DNA of 64,000 bases from positions 27,911,501-27,975,500 of the forward strand of contig NC_091674.1 in assembly GCF_042453785.1 (NCBI RefSeq). Reading direction: 5' to 3'. How positions within the stretch are numbered: the first letter of the stretch is position 1; every line of letters starts with the position of its first letter. Source of the stretch: Malus domestica (Eukaryota; Streptophyta; Magnoliopsida; Rosales; Rosaceae). The notes beneath the pieces were generated by a model. The model ran no database searches. It had not been told where the DNA came from and saw only the letters and a list, made by a program, of their open reading frames with translations. Below, piece after piece: positions 32,397-45,482 of the stretch. The position numbers and the translations under genes are program-made.

Positions 32397-35300
32397 TTAA
32401 CGAAGATGGGGGTCGATTGACCCAAACAACATTACACATCTCCAAATTACAAAACGACGCAAGAGAATCCACCGCCATATTGGCCGATCTTGGAACCTAA
32501 GACCAGCGACAATTCTGGAAAGTTTCACCCAAATCCCAAGCATTTGCCAAGATAGGGAAAGCCTCCCAATTGCCATTCTGTAGTGAATCAGATTCAACAA
32601 TGACCGAGCTAATACCCAGGGAGACCGCTAACTCGCAACCACGGAGCAGAGCCAAAGCCTCTACCATCGCAACACAAGAAGCAGAAACGGGGTACCTCAC
32701 CGCAGCAATGAAATCCCCCCTTGCATCCCGAGCCACCACCGCAACAAACCCAGATTTAGTCAACCTAGACCAGCTTGCATCCACATTCACTTTAACAAAA
32801 TAGGAGACATTGGGGGTCCACCTTGTAACTTGCCTGACCCGACCTAATTCCACCGTCCTCGAGTCCTCAGGGACCAACCGAGCATTAAAGAACTCAGCAA
32901 CTGAATTACAGATACCCAAAATTACCTTTGAGGGAATGATAGGGACATGGTTAAAGATAAAATCACAACGGGACTTCCAAATATGCCAACAAGTGAAAGC
33001 CACATAAGTTTGTACCCATTATCTACTCGCCGAATACCCCAAATTAGTAGTGAAGACAGAATGTAGCCAAAAAACCCAGCTAGAAATGCTCTCATGATGG
33101 ATATTGTACTTAAAAGCCTTACCAAACCAAATTGAATTGACCCAAGGGTAGAAAAGAAAAAGATGCTCAATAATTTCCTCATGACAAAAATAGATTGGGC
33201 ATGTAAGGGTTGGGGAAGAACGTTTCCTAAACAGCACAGCCAAAGTTGCTAAAGCATTGTGGAGAGAATTCCAAATAAAGTGTCTAACCTTAGCCGGCAT
33301 CTTGACCCTCCATATGCCCTTCCACAGCTTCTCCGGAACAAAACGAGTGAAGGGGGGACGGTGATCTCTCAACGCTAGGGATCACAACTGTACACATAAA
33401 TAACCTGACCTTATTGAATAGCTGTCATTTTAGTTAGCCGCCCCCACCAATCTATCATTCCTCTGAGGGTTCCCAATTAGGGTATCCCTAATTGCCGCAC
33501 AATCCTCCGTCGACAGGAAGGGCATGAGAAAATCAATGTCCCAGGTTTTGGAAATTGGGAAAATTTCCAAAACTTACCCTTGTGCCTCTAGTTACTGAAG
33601 CATCACCCAAAGGAGTGGGATGTCCCGTCGATAATGTGATGAGCCATCTATCAACCCAAAGACGAACCTCCTCCCCACCTATGATCTACTAATGAGCCCC
33701 CTTTTGAATCAATTCCCTTCCCACAAGAAGGCTTGTCCAAGCCCAAGATGCGCGACCCCCTTTCGTAGCATCCAAAAAAGAGCAAATTAAAAAAATAACA
33801 AGCCTTCATCACTTGAGCCAACAACGAGTCTGGTTCAACAATCAAACGCCAACACTGCTTGGCAATGAGAGCATCATTGAATTCCTGGAAGATTCTGAAA
33901 CCCATACCACCCAAATGCTTTGGTAAACCCATAGTCTTCATAGAGACCCAATGAGTTTTCCGTCTCCCACTAACATCTTCCCACCAAAATTTGGCAATCA
34001 AAGCATCCAATTCCTTACAGAGGACAGCAGGAAACTTAAAGATATTCATTGGGTATGCGGGAATGGCTTGAGCAACGGCCTTGATCATCATTTCCTTTCC
34101 CAATTTTGATAACATGCTTTGCTTCCATCCTTGTAACTTCCTCAAGGTCCGGCCCTTCACATAAGCTAATCCTCGTTTCTTCGAGCGACCCCAAATAGAG
34201 GCACCCCCAAGTATGTACCCGGGTTCTCCACAACAGTCATTCCCAAGATGTTTCCCAATTCATCGGACATATTCGAGGGAATGTTGGTCCCGAAAAAAAC
34301 ACTAGATTTTTGCATATTAATTTCCTGTCCTGAGGCTGTGTAGTATTCCTTAAGGAGGTCAACCAAGCTATTACAATTTTTCCTATCCGCATTTAGGAAG
34401 ATTAACGTGTCATCAGCAAAAAAAAGATGTGTGAGATGACCGGCCCAGACACACTCAACTTCACCCCCTTCAAGAGTCTCATTTGAACAGCCCCCTGTAT
34501 CATTCTAGAAAGAACCTCTCCCACCAGGAGAAATAAGTATGGCGATAGGGGGTCTCCTTGGCGAAGACCACGAGATGGAGCAAACTTCTCACCTAGTTAT
34601 CCATTTAGAATGATCGCAAAGTTAACTGATGACACATAACCCATTATAAGCTTCCTCCACAAAATCCCAAAGCCCATCCTTTCCATGACCGCATCCAGGA
34701 AGTCCCATTCCACCCTGTCATAAGCCTTTTGTATATCAAGCTTAATACCAACCTCGAACCTACACTTTGTTTTCCAGACTTTTAGAAAGTGAAACACCTC
34801 ATAGGCTATTCCAATATTGTCTTGTATCTGTCTACCCGCAACAAACGCATTCTGCATAGGGGATATAATTTCTGGCAAGATAGGCTTTAATTGATTCACC
34901 AACACTTTGGATAAAATCTTGTAAGAATAGTTGCATAGACTAATGGGACGAAATTGCGACACCGTCTCAGGATTTTGCACCTTTGGAATCAAAACAATGT
35001 GGGTGGAGTTTAATTTGCTAGGATTGTCCTGCCCGTGAATCAAAGATCGGACAAGAGCATTTACATCACCCACAATGTTCTCCTAGAACGTATGATAAAA
35101 CACCCTTTGAAAACCATCAGGGGCCGGAGCTTTCAGTCCACCCATATTAAGGGCCGCATTTTTTACCTTCTCTTCCAAAACCGGCGCCATAAGCACTGCA
35201 CTACATTCATCTCTTCTGTCACCGTCGGGGTTAAGCAGTCAAGAGTTGTCCCTCAGTTCCGAATCCTCCCAGACCTGAAAGTATTCATAAAATGCTCATC

Positions 35301-36432
35301 CACCAGCCTTCGGACCTGATTGGGGTTCTCCACCCAGTCACCATTAGTATTTCTTATTTTCAGCACCTTATTCCTTCTGCGACGTTGAAGCGTGGTCTGA
35401 TGGAAGAACTTGGTGTTAGCATCTTCATCCCGTAACCACTTTACCTGAGATCTTTGTTGCCAAAAACTCTCCTTTTGTGCCCAGAGACCATCAACCAATC
35501 TAGACCTCTCCTTAATTTCCTCCTTATGAGTTCCCTAATTTTTTTGTAACTCCCCCAGTTAATCTAACAGATACTCAATCTGATGGCCTCTCATCTTAAA
35601 CTTATTACAACTCCACCGAATAAGATGAGAACAGCAGTCATTAATCTTTTTTAGTCATCTCATTGGGGCACACCCATCTTCCAGACAATCCCAACACTTC
35701 CTCACCACTTCTTTGCACTCTTCTTCCTTAGCCCAAAACGCCTCAAACCGAAATAGTTTTCTGCCCCTCCTAACTTCCGATTCGGTTTGGATAATAATTG
35801 GGCAATGATCTGATCCCAAAACCGTCCCGTGAGTAACCGTCATATTAGGCCAAAGATCTTGCCATAGCCTATTACATAATCCCCTGTCCAAACGTTCTTT
35901 CACCAATGATCCATTTCTCGTGCCTCGCCAAGTAAAAGCTGGACCATTAAAGTCCAAATCCATCAGATCAGATGAGTTCAAAAAGCTTTCAAGGTACCTA
36001 GGCCGATTGTATAACACCTGAGATCCACCTGCTTTCTCTGAATCCCACATGAATTCATTGAAATCCCCTCCGCATAACCAAGGCATATTTGAATGTGTGA
36101 AGTAAGTGTTCATCCAATTCCATAATTCGACCTTTTTCACATCTATAAGAAGTTTCATAAACTTCCGTAAATCGAACCCACATTTGACCTCTCTCCTCCT
36201 TCATTCTGGCATCAATTATATGTTTTGATGAAAAGAGAATTTCAACCTTCAACGAGTCGTCCCACCACAAACTTAAACCACCCGCTCTCCCAATTGGAGT
36301 CACATTGAACCCATTTGAAAAACCCATATGTCTCCTAACTCCATCAATTCTATGATCTTTCATTTTTATCTCCGCTAGAAAGATCATAGAGGGTCTACGA
36401 TTCCTTATTAGCCCATATAGGGCCCGAACCAC
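32397..36432 (-). pseudogene. LINE ORF2: endonuclease, RT, RNase H
   Basis: Endonuclease at 36432-35655 (FLAEIKMKDHRIDGVRRHMG, WLCGGDFNEF, GSDHCPII). Reverse transcriptase about 35073-33650 ([35 protein letters not shown], an FFADDTLIF box near 34400). zf-RVT domain at 33372-33019. Plant-type RNase H at 33003-32497 (VNVDASW, MVEALALLRG, IVESDS). Frameshifts and stops separate the segments. This is the plant L1 layout with a C-terminal RNase H. Confidence 0.88.
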
Positions 36433-36896
36433 CTTGTCTAACCCAAGACCCCATCAGTTCCAGAATATGTGTATCATGGCAAGCGTGCGGCTGTTGTAGG
36501 CCAGCCGCCACCACCCCGAGCCACATTGCCCGTTCTTCTTGTCAGATTATTGTTCCTTTCTGTTTCCGAGACCCCAACCACATATTCCCACAGATTTTGA
36601 TACTCAATCGGGACATCCTGTAACTCTTCATCTGCATCTATAACACGTTCCATCATTAAACTTTGCTCCTTAATGCTCGTGCCTCTCATGTTTTCTGTCA
36701 TCTTTCATTTTCATACCTCCCCATCCCCGAGGCTTTTCATTTTCTTATGGGAGGGACTGAACCATTTCGAGACTCTGAAGATCTCCTCATCTTTTCGTCT
36801 GATTTGCCTCAGCCTGATTGGTATTGATAGTCTCCCTCACCATACCTTGTGATTCCACCACTTTATTCCCCCATTCAAATGCATCTTGCATGTGGT

Positions 36897-38096
36897 TCAT
36901 CCCCTCATTGATTTATTCAATTCTAACTGACTGATTATTCCCCATCTGCCTAGGAATGGCAAAGTTGGTTGATAGTAGGATGGTATTATGCCCAAAGAGC
37001 CAGGATGACTGCCTTCATCTAGCCGGCACGATCCATTCTTGTGTGAAGTTCCTTGTCCCAACCATCGTACGTGGCCTTCTATGCCACTTCTTTCTTCCAT
37101 GATGGTTTGGGAGTGGTGTCTTTCTGGGTTCAATATATGTAGCAATGCTCCTAAAGTCCCTTTGTCCACCTGATCCAGTACCGGTTAAGCTTCCATGTGA
37201 GGAAGATGGTGGGTCATCTCTCACAGCACCCGTCTTTCTCTTCTCTCTTATCCCTAGAGGCATCGGTCTTCTGATCTCTACCTCGTCTCTGATCGGCCCT
37301 ACTTTAAGCCATTCCCCATACCCTGCTGCACCTCTCCTGTTTGGTGCGAAAGAGCACTCAGTATTGGCATGGCCTATACGTCCACACCTATAGCAAAAGT
37401 CATGTAGGCGTTCATATCTAAATTCCACCCAAGTATCTTTATTAGTTTCTCCTTTCAACCAATAACCGTTGATTAGTGGATTCGCAGTATTGACATTGAC
37501 TTTAACCCTTAGAAATCCACGGGCTTTAGCTGGGTCCTCTAGCTCAATGAATTCCCCCACATTCACCATTAGGCGTTTGACATTAGCGTTTGTAGTGAGA
37601 CTTAGAGGGACCCCCTGATCTGGACCCAAAAGGGAACGACTGCCATCTTAACTTCCTCTAGCGCTAGCTCTGGGGGCCGTTTCTTGACAGAGAAATTTTG
37701 CTTCATCACTGCCCACGGAACTTTAGCTAAAATCCTTGTTGCCATGGTTTCATCTTGAACTGTAATGACAAACATATTATCCCTAACCCACTTTATGTCC
37801 ACCTCCCCAAAATCCTTCCAAGCAGAGTAAAGAATATTCCTGAATCCTCATTTGTTCAACTTTCTGTCTACCAGGGCCTCACCCACCAATTTAATGCCAT
37901 GTTCCATTGATGATAGATCCATTGAGTGCTCAAGGTGGACCACCAACTCCTCTAGTTCTTGACGAGCCATTTGTCTCCACGCCTTTCCTGTTAATTGTCC
38001 CGTATGCACAATTGGGTTTAACGGGTACACATTATTTTCTTTATCTAAGATTTCAGCAGAATCACACTTTCTTTCTAATTCATCGGAAACATTCAC
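36897..38096 (-). pseudogene. LINE ORF1 (gag-like, zinc knuckle)
   Basis: Three frames in order: 38096-37848; 37802-37602 (VRDNMFVITVQDETMATRIL, DUF4283-like RNA-binding fold); and 37629-37015 with FCYRCGRIGHANTEC, a CCHC zinc knuckle. Broken by stops between frames. Confidence 0.78.
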
Positions 38097-38928
38097 ATGT
38101 TACTGCAATAAACAGATCATACTCACCATAAAGACAGTTGTTAGGGCGTACCTTCAACTATAGAAAATTGAATTTGTTGAGCTTCCAGAAATCAAATCGA
38201 AGGTAGGTGCGCTTTCTGCGTCCTCATTTATTGCCGAAGTTGGACAGGTCCAAACATCCTCTATTCTTGTGTCGGATCTCACATATCTGAAAGGTGCGCT
38301 TTCTGCTTCCCCATTTATTGCCGGAGTTGGACCGTTCCAAACATCTCCCATTCTTTTGCCGAGTCTCACAGATCTGATACTTGTCATTCTGTCATAACCA
38401 ACCTCCAGAATAGCTAGTAGAGATAGACCCCACAACACCGGAGGTCGAAAACATTTACACCCTCATTGGGCAATAACTCAAGTAGGATTGGGACAATGGT
38501 GGATAATAAATAGAAATTGGGACTGGTAAGAGAGGAAATAAATGGGGTAATAACTCTAAATGCGGCCACGAGTATCCACTCCTTCAAAGCAATGCAGACT
38601 TGACAAGATGTGGTCATTAACCAATTCATAGTGCCACATCACAAATGTAGTTACGAGTTAGGTTGGGTAGGTAAAGGGATAGACGAAATCCTCCGGGAGA
38701 AAGCATTTACCATCCACCAGATCTAATAGAATGGGATAAAATCAGGCTTTGGAATGGAAAAATGAAGGGAAAGGAAACACACCCACATATTTACTCTAGG
38801 GAGAAGGGGCTCGCACTCAAGCAAACTCTCACGAATGAGAGAAAAAAAAGTAAATGTGCACTATGTTTGTTTGATCTCTCACCCTAGTGAAGTTGTTGGC
38901 TGGCTAACCTAGCGTCGAGTTGAGGCCT

Positions 38929-39182
38929 GCTCTCCTAAGGTATTCATTTGGAGGACAGAACCAAATGCATATTAGCCGCATGATTATATTAATTTGTATC
39001 CAAAAGTTTAAAATATTTGACAACTTAATAAAGAAAAACAAGATGGTTCATGTATTTTAAGTTGATTTTACTTTATGAAGTTGTCAAATATTTTAAACCT
39101 TTGAATTTGAACTAATATAAGCATGTAACTAATATGCATTTGATTCTTATAAATCCTCAAAATAAGGACCTTAAGAGAGCAA
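38929..39182. mobile_element. MITE with CTCTTAAGG-type ends, copy 2
   Basis: Orthologue of 14971-15218. The left end has drifted (CTCTCCTAAGG), while the right end keeps CCTTAAGAGAGCA. Confidence 0.65.
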
Positions 39183-40364
39183 GACTGGCATCGAGTGATA
39201 TCAAATTGCTTGCTTTCGTTAGATGGATTGACCCATATTTTATAAGACGACCCATTTTGGGCCTACAGACCAAACCCAACTTTTTTGTTATGCCCAACCC
39301 ATTAGAATTCATCAATCTCTCGTTTGGAACTGCTTTTGGAGTAATCACTTGTGTTAGAACTGCTTTTATTAGGAGCACGTTGAATGCAGTTGTGGATTCT
39401 TATGAATGCTTCTTTGGTGCTTTACCAAAGGCTTCTATAAGTACTTTTAAGTTTTTTCCGCCAAACCTAGTTGAAAGATTTTTTAGTTGGTATAAATCGT
39501 ATAAATCACTTTTAGCTCATCAATAACAATCCTAAATTTGTCCACATTTCTTTTAATTTTACTCAATCGATGATAAAATGGATAATTTTAATATCGGAGG
39601 TCAATTTCAACTTAGGTGATAATTCAAGGGGTCAATGGCAATTTACCTTTTTTTTATACCTCAAGGTCCTCAATCCATAAAGAAGGGGGAGGTTCTCTTT
39701 TCACCCATTTTTACTTTTCATACGTTCTTCTCAATTTTCGACCGTCAGATCGAATGAATTAAAGAAGATCAATGATCACAAATTAACAAAGGTGTATAAA
39801 AGGTATAAAAAAAAGTGTGTAATTAACGCTATCCATTCATAATATGAAAGATAGGTGAAACCGACGAAAGCTATAATTATAAAGGTTGCAAACTTGCAAC
39901 CACCAAGAGTTGGCTGCGGAAACGTGTATATAAGGCACCCACCATATCTATCATTTCTCAATAGATTTCATGGATTTTACATACATATATGAGCATTCAA
40001 TCTGTCTAAAAAAGTATGAGATGTTATGTTTTTTTTTCTTCTAGTTTGCCATGTTAGTGCACAAAATGTTCAAAAGCCTTCACACTTCTAATGAAGCATG
40101 TCTCAACGAGTGTTTTTGTAATAGTCCTTAGTCTGTTTGGAATTGCTTATGTACGAAACATTTGTGATTTGTGCTTTATTTGTATCAACATAATTTGTCC
40201 AATCCGAAGAATACCAAAAATGACCAACACTATAAGCAACAGTTTTGATCATCTAAAAGCGTTTTTAACCGTTGTATAAGCAGATTGGGAGCATGCCTCT
40301 TTATTCAATGAAATAGAAAAAGAAAAACTTAAAGTTCGGGAAACAAATTGGACGGCAGGTTTTA
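39183..40364. other. Shared noncoding backbone (copy 2)
   Basis: Homologous to 15219-15867 and 20673-21100 in copy 1, without the copia and fold-back insertions. It includes a diverged member of the 23213-type MITE near 39690-39825. A short stretch (about 39195-39295) is absent from copy 1. No gene recognised. Confidence 0.5.
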
Positions 40365-41046
40365 CTTTTTTTTTTTTTGGTCAAGGGAAAGATTTTATTC
40401 CAACCAAAACACAAACTTATAAATAGACAAGGGTCCAACTACACCTATACACAACCAAAAAGGGCCTAAACAGAAAGAAAACAACAAAAACAGAAAATGA
40501 GCCCAAAACCTAAGAACATCTTAGAAGCATCACTGCCTTCTCCACCGACGATCCAAGGAATTGTCAACCATCCGATTCCCCGACAATCGCCAATCATCTT
40601 CTTCACTGACGTCTCATGCGCACAACCATAAGTTATGGGTAACTGGCATCCAAGCGAGAGAGGCCAATCACCAGTTGGAAGCTCAGAACAAGTCCCGAGC
40701 AACACTGCCGCAAGCAGCAAACACAATGGAGAACATGGTGGTGTGGAACAAACTCGAGCCGGTCCAAGCGCCGGAACTCTACACAAGATCTCGACAAAAG
40801 ACATGGTTGAAAAACAAAGTAAGGAAGAATCAGGAAGAAGAGAACCCACAAAGTTGGAGGAATTGAAAAGGCCGAATTGAAAATTGGGGAGAACCAACAG
40901 TAGATGTAGGCAGTGGCGGAGCCAGGAATCTTACCACAAGGGGTCATAATGTAAAAGTTCAAAAAAAAATTTAGGATGGAAAAACATTTTGAAAATGAAA
41001 TCATAGTAGTTTCATTCATAATTCATAACGGAAACAATATTACAAG

Positions 41047-43422
41047 CTATAATTGTCCACGACGAGGTTTCATATTTTGAAAACGAAGCATTATAGCTTC
41101 ATTTTCAATACAAGCAAAAATATCTCTCTCAATATAAACAAGCAAGCTATCACTCAACCATTGATCTCCCATTTTGTTCCTAAGTGGACCCTTAACAATA
41201 TTCATGACAGAAGCTCTCTCCACTGAAGCAGTTGCAACTGGTCAAACTAAAGACAATGTAATGAGCAAATATACATAGTTGAATACTTGATGCATCCTTG
41301 TCTCCACCATTTTTTTTGCAAGATCACCAATCCCTTCCAATTGAGAGAAATCACTACTGGAACGCACATAATGAATAAAAATCTCAAGTTGATCTTCAAG
41401 TGCCAAATGATCCTCATCCGAAAAGTCTTGAGGATAAAATTGAGCAAGACGAAGTAACTTTGGTTTATCAAAAGCTACAAATGAATCTTTCGGACTCAAA
41501 CATGCCAAACAAATAAGCAACTCTGTATTTACCTCATTAAAGCAATCCTCTAACTCCGTAATTTGCTCATCAATGACATAAATAAAGAGCTCCACACAAT
41601 AATGATGACGATTTGTCTTTATTGGAGCATTACGCCTTGACCTCCCTGGAAGTATAAATGCCTCTTCCATGTTAGGAATATCAATATAATGTTTTTCACA
41701 AAAAGAAGATACTTCATCAACCAATGCATCAAACCCATTATTCCTCATCCAATGTAGCCTTTCCTTGCATGATTTCACTAAAGTTATTGCATTCACAATT
41801 TCTTGATCTTTCCTTTGCAATGCTTGTGACAAATCATTTGTGAGTCCCAATATGACTTTCATCAAGAAAAGGTGAAACACAAACTCAAAAGTACGTATAT
41901 CTCTCATTAACTTATTTGCTTCACCCGCACTTTCATTGGGATTATCATCAATAACCATTTGAAGCACATGAACCACAGATGAAAACATGGAAATGATGCT
42001 AATCAAGGTACCATAGTGTGAGTTCCATCGTGTGTCACCGGCACGTTTGAGACTTGTTTCTTGATTTAAGCCTCGCCCCGTTATAAGACAATCATTTTCA
42101 AAAGCTATCACAAGCTCTTCTTGAAGTTGCTTTCTAAGTAAATCACGCTGCTTACAAGATGCTCCAACATGATTAACCACACTATTAGCCGTTGCAAAAA
42201 AAGAGGCAATGTCTATATTCTTCTTTGCTACGGCAACAAGAGCTAGTTGAAGTTGATGAGCAAAGCAATGAACATAATATGCACAAGGTTGTTCTCTCAA
42301 TATCTTTGTTTTAAGGTCATTCAACTCACCTCTCATATTGCTAGCACCATCATAACCTTGTCCTCGTAGCTTGGAAATGCTCAAACCGCAGCGAGAAAAT
42401 AATGTGTCAATAGCATCCATTAGTGAACTTGAAGTAGTGTTGGTAACATGTTGGATACCCACAAATCTTTCAATTACATGCCCGTTGTCATCCACATAAC
42501 GCAACACCATAGCCATTTGCTCTTTCACCGACACATCACGTGCTTCATCCACCAATATTGAAAAGAATCTATCTTTTAGACCATCCATGATAGCATCAAG
42601 TGTTTCAAGGGCACATGAATTCACAATTTCTTTTTGAATGCTAGGAACTACTAATCTCAGATTCCCCGGAGCATTTTCCATCACAACTTCTCTAACTTTA
42701 TCATTATTATCTGCAAGGAATTGCAATAGCTCCAAGTAATTTCCCCTATTACTTGAAGTGGCACTTTCATCATGGCCACGAAAAGGAAGACCTTGCCGCA
42801 ATAAAAACTTAGTGCACTTGATTGATGCATTCAAGCATGTGCAATAAGCCTTACGAGCTTGGTCAGAGTGTTTGCTCACTGCCGTTTCAATATGTGTAGC
42901 TTGATTCATCAAATTTGTAGCAGCTTCTCTAGCCTTATTATGAACACTCCCAACCGGTCCAACATGCATCTTAAATCTTTCTCTCCCTTTCTTCCAAGTC
43001 TTAAATCCATCTCCAGTGAAAGCTTCACTACCCACTTGTGCAAAATTGGTTTTAAAGAGATAGCAATAGAGACAAAATGCCGCATCTTTAGATATACTAT
43101 ACTCCAACCAATCAAACTCATCAAACCATTGGGGAATGAAGCGTCGATTAATTCCCGACATATTAGTTATTGGGAAATTATGACCTCTAGGTTGACAAGG
43201 TCCTTTTTGTAGATATGATCTTCGGACCTCATCTCTCATATTAGCATCATAATCTATTATTCGAGTTCTCAATCCAGGATCCGCTTCAAGATTACCCAAA
43301 ACATCATCTAACTGACTTTGCCTTGAATTTGGAGTTCTTGAACTACCAACAGTATTTGAACTATCAACATTATTCGAACTACCCGAACCCGATGATGACT
43401 TTCTTTTAAAAAACCGTTCCAT
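41047..43422 (-). pseudogene. hAT transposase (ZMYM/TTF-type, DUF4371), one internal stop
   Basis: The start at 43422 gives MERFFKRKSSSGSGSSNNVD. A further in-frame ATG upstream only adds translated repeat DNA. A zinc-finger-like N-terminus (FDWLEYSISKDAAFCLYCYL) is followed by a DUF4371 RNase H-like core (RFFSILVDEARDVSVKEQMA, LRGQGYDGASNMRGELNDLK, YYVHCFAHQLQLALV). The frame is open for 726 codons, then a TGA at 41242-41244 interrupts it. The hAT dimerisation end continues in frame after it (PVATASVERASVMNIVKGPL...IMLRFQNMKPRRGQL, stop at 41047). The usual F-S-A after VERA is missing. So the core is complete, but the dimerisation domain is cut off by a single stop. Confidence 0.9.
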
Positions 43423-43427
43423 AATAA

Positions 43428-43996
43428 TTCTACATATACAAAATAATGAAAATAAATACTCACAATATAAACAAACCATCAACATAATCAAAATAAATAT
43501 GAATTGGATTTCAATTAAATTAAATATCTCATCTTGCATTCTACATATACAAAATAATGAAAATAAAAACTCACAATATAAACAAACCATCAATATAATC
43601 AAAATAAATATGAATTGAATTTCAATTAAATTAAATATATTCTACATATACAAAATATTCAAAATAAATACTCACAATATAAACAAACCATCAACATAAT
43701 CAAAATAAATATGAATTGGATTTCAATTAAATTAAATATCTCATCTTGCATCCTACATATACAAAATAATGAAAATAAAAACTCACAATATAAACAAACC
43801 ATCAATATAATCAAAATAAATATGAATTGAATTTCAATTAAATTAAATATATTCTACATATACAAAATATTCAAAATAAATACTCACAATATAAACAAAC
43901 CATCAACATAATCAAAATAAGTATGAATTGGATTTCAATTAAATTAAATATCTCATCTTGCATTCTACATATACAAAATAATGAAAATAAAAACTT
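43428..43996. repeat. Alternating A/B tandem repeat in the hAT leader
   Basis: Units of about 110 and 100 bp alternate (A with GGATTTCAATTAAATTAAATATCTCATCTTGC, B without the CTCATCTTGC tail and with GAATTTC), giving a higher-order period of about 211 bp over five-plus units. It lies in the transposase 5' leader, and its translation explains the spurious N-terminal extension of the frame. Confidence 0.85.
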
Positions 43997-44836
43997 ACTT
44001 GAATTGTGAAATTTCACAATAACAATGAGCAAATACAAAGAGCAAAGCTGGTGGAGCAAGGGAGGAGATGGAGTTGGAGGCACCTTAATGGCGACAGCAA
44101 GGGAGGAGATGGAGTTGAGGGTTTAGGGGGGATTGAGTTTGGAACTTAGGGTTGGAGGAGGAGAAAACAAAAGAAATTTGGGGGTTTTGGAATGAAAGGC
44201 TTCGAATCTGTGTGAAATAGGGCTGAAAAGGACACGGTCGGTATTTTTTTTCTGTTCAGACCTGCCCAGGACACGCTGGGCATTTTTTTTTGTTCAGATC
44301 ATTTTAAAAAAATTCCTGGGCCAAAACGACGTCGTTTTGCCCAGGTTTTAAAAAAAAAAAAACAGGCGCGCGCCTGCGCCTTCGTCTTCCTCTTGCCCAG
44401 CCGAGAATTCTTTCGGACCTTTCGTCGAACACTTGGTGTGCAGCCAAGGGGTCGCACCAGCAGCTCCAAGGGTCTCTAAGGTTGTTTCCATGGCTTCCAA
44501 GGGGTCGTGCGACCCCATTGACCCCACTGTGGATCCGCCACTGGATGTAGGGAGAAAGGAAGGAGAAAAGGAAGAAGATGACACAACACTCGACCCCAAT
44601 CGAAGCTAGAATCGATGCCACCGAAGAGCCTGGAAGAAGATCTCACAGAAATACTCACAACAGAGAGAAAGAAACTCTCACATAGCATTGCTTGCTCACA
44701 GGAGAGATGCCTTTTGAATCAACAATTCCACCCAATTGCCAATTCCAATTTTCAATTAAATAACAAGTAAAATAAAAAGCTCAATCGCCGTCTTGCTCTC
44801 TCACTTTTGCAGGCCATCGTCAATTTTGGACAAATG

Positions 44837-45344
44837 GAGACCCAAAACAGACCCAAAACTTTAAATTATACACACAGCCTGATTGATTATTAACTTACAA
44901 AAGTAATAGAATAATGTTGGGAAGATCAAAATTTTAAATCAAATTTGTAAATTAAATGATGTGTCACCAAAATAAACACGCTAATCAACATTCAATTAAT
45001 AATTCAATCATCAACCACCAAATTTGATTTAAAATTTTAATCTCCCTAACACAAATGTCAAAATGTTGATTTTTAATTCTTGCAACATTTTTCATTTGTT
45101 TCACATACCTACCATACTATTTTGGGACTAAATTTTACAAAAGACATTAACGTGCCAATTACAAGGCGATTTGGTTAGAACACTACTTGGCTGCTGCAAA
45201 TTCAGCACCAACTTCTGCTTCTACCTAACAAATGAACACGTATCCAAATAATTAAAAGTGTAAACACCAATTAAACACGTGTATATCTGTAAGTTGAATA
45301 AAAACAGAAGCTGCTGATAAATTTCCGCAGCCAAGTAGTGGTGT
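44837..45344. mobile_element. Composite MITE insertion specific to copy 2
   Basis: Copy 1 is uninterrupted here (CGTCAATTGCTGTCTACAAC near 21250). Two inverted-repeat elements are visible: about 44914-45055 (GTTGGGAAGATCAAAATTTTAAATC and its inverted partner) and about 45180-45344 (ACTACTTGGCTGCTGCAAATT and inverted AATTTCCGCAGCCAAGTAGT). Confidence 0.6.
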
Positions 45345-45482
45345 ACAACTAATGATGCTCATGAAAAAAGTCACAATCAATCCCACGAGGCATCAAACAA
45401 TAAACAGTTCTCATCAACTACTAAAATATAAAAAAATCTAGAAAAAAAAAGATAAAATAAAAAGGAATAAGCTAATAAAAAA

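Larger units (their letters stand above)
32192..38881 (-). mobile_element. L1-type LINE, about 6.7 kb, degraded
   Basis: It is inserted between two copies of CCYTAGTGAAGTT (32179-32191 and 38882-38894, one mismatch), a target duplication typical in length for LINEs. Copy 1 has the single site (CCCTAGTGAAGTTGTTGG near 14928). The minus strand carries ORF1 and ORF2 in L1 order. No clear poly(A) remains at the 3' end (32192). Confidence 0.85.
40911..44543 (-). mobile_element. Full-length hAT transposon with TIRs and TSD
   Basis: 3,633 bp with terminal inverted repeats CAGTGGCGGAGCCA (left) and CAGTGGCGGATCCA (right, reversed). The perfect 8-bp target duplication GATGTAGG is at 40903-40910 and 44544-44551. 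It encodes one long transposase on minus. The ends, TSD length and protein all agree on the hAT superfamily. The element is nested in a retroelement fragment inside duplication copy 2, so it is among the youngest insertions. Confidence 0.93.
40365..44685 (-). mobile_element. Retroelement (LINE-like 3' end) fragment, split by hAT
   Basis: At 40365-40380 a T run is followed by GGTCAAGGGAAAGATTTTATTCC; on minus this reads as an end with an A tail, like a LINE 3' end. The two pieces, 40365-40910 and 44552-44685, were one stretch before the hAT element entered. Copy 1 lacks it (TTACTTTCGAGCATTGCTTG near 21105). I see no intact coding domain. Confidence 0.5.

Noticed and set aside
43423-43602. N-terminal extension of the hAT transposase frame
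   Set aside because: Translated repeat DNA with no domain; MERFFKRK at 43422 is the family-like start.
43428-43996. CRISPR-like alternation in the hAT leader
   Set aside because: Both A and B units are repeated sequences; nothing acts as unique spacers.
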